Assembly (NCBI GenBank): GCA_031396835.1
Contig: JANNLO010000052.1
Coordinates: forward strand, 1 to 26,816
Length of the DNA stretch: 26,816 nucleotides
Source of the DNA: Snowella sp031396835
GTDB taxonomy: Bacteria; Cyanobacteriota; Cyanobacteriia; Cyanobacteriales; Microcystaceae
Direction of reading: 5' to 3'
Each line of letters opens with the position of its first letter. The first letter of the stretch is position 1. Made by a program: the position numbers and the translations under genes. The notes under the pieces were generated by a model. It saw only the letters and a list, made by a program, of their open reading frames with translations, had not been told where the DNA came from and searched no databases. Positions 24,784-26,816 of this stretch are shown piece after piece.

Positions 24784-24924
24784 GGTTCGGCTTCTCCTAA
24801 AATCATATTCTTTTTTGCTTTTTCTAAGTCGTTTGTAGCTTGTGGAGTTGTTGGGTTTGATTGTGAATCGTGGTGATGCGATCGCTCCTGAACCCAAAAT
24901 GCGATCGCTATTCGATAATTGAGT

Positions 24925-26676
24925 TTAGTCGAGTTGGTTGATCCAGTTTTGTAGGATGTTGACTAGATTTTCTTGGGGAGGAACACCGATTTCAATAGAT
25001 TGTTCTGTAATCCATTTTATATGAATTGAACCAGTTAATTTTTTACAGAATTTGATTAGGGTTTCGTTAGGTTCTCCGTTGTGGAAAATTAGGGCTAGAT
25101 TTTTTGTTCCTAGCTGTTTTTTGATGTTAGGAATTAGGCGTTTGAGTTGGGCGGCGTTGTTAATTTCGGGAATATTGTCATCGGGAAAGGCGATCGCGTA
25201 GATTTGATTGCAGAGTTCTTGAGCAATACTGCTGTTGTCGATTTCGTCTTCTAGGGATTGGGCGTTGATGATAAGGAGATAGGTTTTTTCGGTGGGTTGA
25301 AGTTGGGAAGGGAGATCAAGTATTTGTTGGTTTAGAGTTTGGGCGATCGCTGTGTTGCCTAAAGGAGAGATTTCTAGGATTTCGGGGCGAATGATTTCAG
25401 GTTTGCTATGCCATGCTTTGTAAAATTCGGGATAAGTCATATTTTCAACACAATGCCAGATAGCCTTAAAACATAAATTCATACGCTCAGGTGGTAGTTG
25501 ATTATTTTGATAATCAATTACTATGGGTTTTAGATGACAAATAATTTCCTGCAATAATTTTATGTCATTTGTTTTTTTTAAATTATGAAGTGCTAATTCA
25601 CTCTTTTTAAGTATCTCTTTTGGAAGATGAAATATTCCTTCTGGAAGAGCATCTTTTCGCGGGCAACCACATACCCAGTATACCCAGCTAAACGGTTCTT
25701 TGTCTTTACCATATAAAAGATAATTAGTAAGGTTAATAATATCTTCACTAAAAATTGGTTGAAATTCTATTTCGATAGATTCCTTAAGACTTTTAATTTC
25801 ATATTCACTGAATAGGCGACTAAGTTTGGGAGTTTTTATAGGCTCGCTGATAGGCTCATCATTATCGTTTTCTTCTTCCTTAATTATTTCTTTTAATGTT
25901 TGAATGCACTTAAAAACTTCTTGATTTTCTGTGTCAAACTGATACCAGATTTTGTATAACATCAGAGATAAAATTATAGTGGAAGAATCGTTTGAGAATT
26001 TTTTAACCATATTGCTAATAATCAAAACTACCCTTTCGTTCTCTTTTAAACTTAATTTTTGAACAAATGAGTTTCCATCTTGTTCAGTATTTTCACTGTT
26101 ACACATTTTATACATCTCACGAAGAACAGAAAAAAATTGGTTGGTTTCTCCATTGAGTCTATTAGAAGTCAATTGACATTGATTTTCTAAGAAGTTCAAA
26201 CACAAATAAAAAAGCTTCTCATCACTTCCCTTCCCTAAACCATTATAAAAATCAATTATATTAGAAATATTATAAATATAATCTTCTGATTGACGATCCA
26301 AATTTAACAAAAAGATAGATTCAATTTTTTCAAAAACTCTGTCTATAAGTTCTTCATTATTTTTGCCTATTTTATGGGCAATGTCTTTAGCTAATGCAAC
26401 ACCTGAAGCAAGATAATAATCAGAGTCCAATTTAGTACAACCGTGAGGATTAGCATATGGATACTTTCCCTCAATATATTCATCTTTAAAAGAAATAATA
26501 TCTACAGCAAAATCGAATATTAAATAAGTATCGTTTTGATTATCGGGAAGGTTCTCGGATAGCGCATATAAGTACGCATAAAAAACTTCACTATAAGTAG
26601 TATTACTAATAATCTCTAAAAACTCTTGAGAGCTTAAAATATTTTTATCTTGTTTGAAATCTTTCAAGCAAAGCAA
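24925..26676 (-). pseudogene. C-terminal portion of a NACHT/STAND-type conflict protein, probably 5'-truncated
   Basis: 583 codons with no P-loop NTPase. Residues about 385-583 match, from memory, the C-terminal region of cyanobacterial NACHT proteins: LCFKAIWHCVENMTYPEFYKAWH, NTAIAQTLNQQI, then YLLIINAQSLEDE, IAQELCNQIYAIAFPDD, AAQLKRLIPNIKKQL and LALIFHNGEPNETLIKFCKKL. Residues 1-about 380 are helical and unlike anything I recognise, with an acidic linker near 268-280. The first usable codon is TTG at 26676, with no ribosome site and no ATG upstream before a stop in the adjoining IS-like DNA. The gene therefore looks cut at its 5' end, with effector and NTPase lost or beyond the window. An independent TTG-started protein cannot be excluded. 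Confidence 0.6.
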
Positions 26677-26700
26677 GCAATTAACTAAAAAGAAATAACT

Positions 26701-26816
26701 AGGGCTTGCTGAATAAAGCTGAAAGCGTTATTGAAAAAGGGCTGGGGAGATTTAGCGAGAAAAAAAGTGCGAGAAAAAGGTCTAGAATGAGTAAAAAGGC
26801 TTGCACCCCCTACTTC
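26701..26816. mobile_element. Probable insertion-sequence terminus at the right window edge
   Basis: Starting AGGGCTTGCTGAATAAAGC, this stretch resembles the terminal regions of cyanobacterial insertion sequences, possibly the IS1634/IS4 type. It abuts the 5' end of the NACHT-type fragment and runs out of the window, so transposase and second end are not visible. A short frame from an ATG at 26788 reaches the edge. Assignment is from pattern recall only. Confidence 0.45.

Noticed and set aside
24784..24897. N-terminal extension of the DUF4258-like protein from a TTG at 24897
   Set aside because: The ATG at 24783 has a proper AGGAG site and the extension contains a HIP1 site and low-complexity Ser/Lys/Arg sequence with no conserved look.

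Overview
The window comes from a cyanobacterium. The octamer GCGATCGC (HIP1) and its extended form GGCGATCGCC recur throughout. The genes include cyanobacterial or plastid-type markers: the response regulator RpaB (Ycf27), the plant-type zeta-carotene desaturase CrtQ with its following SRPBCC gene, the omega-3 desaturase DesB, a CCB2/CCB4-like cytochrome b6 heme assembly factor, and the DUF3038/DUF4335 pair. Base composition is AT-rich. Several proteins (RpaB, DesB, CrtQ) resemble what I recall from Synechocystis, so a unicellular Chroococcales-type organism is likely; the genus cannot be fixed from sequence alone.

Layout. 1-687: an ECF-type sigma factor on the minus strand that leaves the window through a (TGATT)n microsatellite read as a pentapeptide repeat. 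958-2243: the overlapping DUF3038/DUF4335 pair. 2389-5919: Calvin-cycle class II fructose-bisphosphate aldolase with a terminator, a HEAT-repeat protein, and a TrpD-like protein without the usual PRPP loop. 5909-7937, minus: a GXWXG/DUF4334 protein, a CCB-like b6f assembly factor and rpaB, which must use a non-ATG start. 8158-13424: radA, a YbjN-domain gene divergent from a tetR-type gene, cinA, and a secreted M23 peptidase. 13576-16328: a small membrane protein, an orphan family-5 solute-binding lipoprotein and a small secreted HExxH protein.

16635-19356 is a complete four-gene ECF transporter for nickel or cobalt (CbiM/NikM, PDGLE protein, CbiQ, CbiO). It converges on larB (19492-20265), which makes the first intermediate of the nickel-pincer nucleotide, so nickel is the favoured metal. 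20578-23685 holds crtQ, an SRPBCC gene, a shared terminator and desB.

23.7-26.8 kb is an accessory, conflict-type segment. It has a decayed VapBC-like toxin-antitoxin remnant (one internal stop, toxin cut to about 25 residues), an overlapping DUF4258-like/DUF2283 pair that looks like a live toxin-antitoxin module, and a 583-codon reading frame whose C-terminal part matches the tail of cyanobacterial NACHT/STAND proteins but which has no NTPase and no good start. It abuts a sequence that looks like an insertion-sequence terminus running off the right edge. Both window edges therefore lie in repetitive DNA, as expected if this is a whole draft contig. No tRNA, rRNA, CRISPR array or recognised riboswitch was seen.
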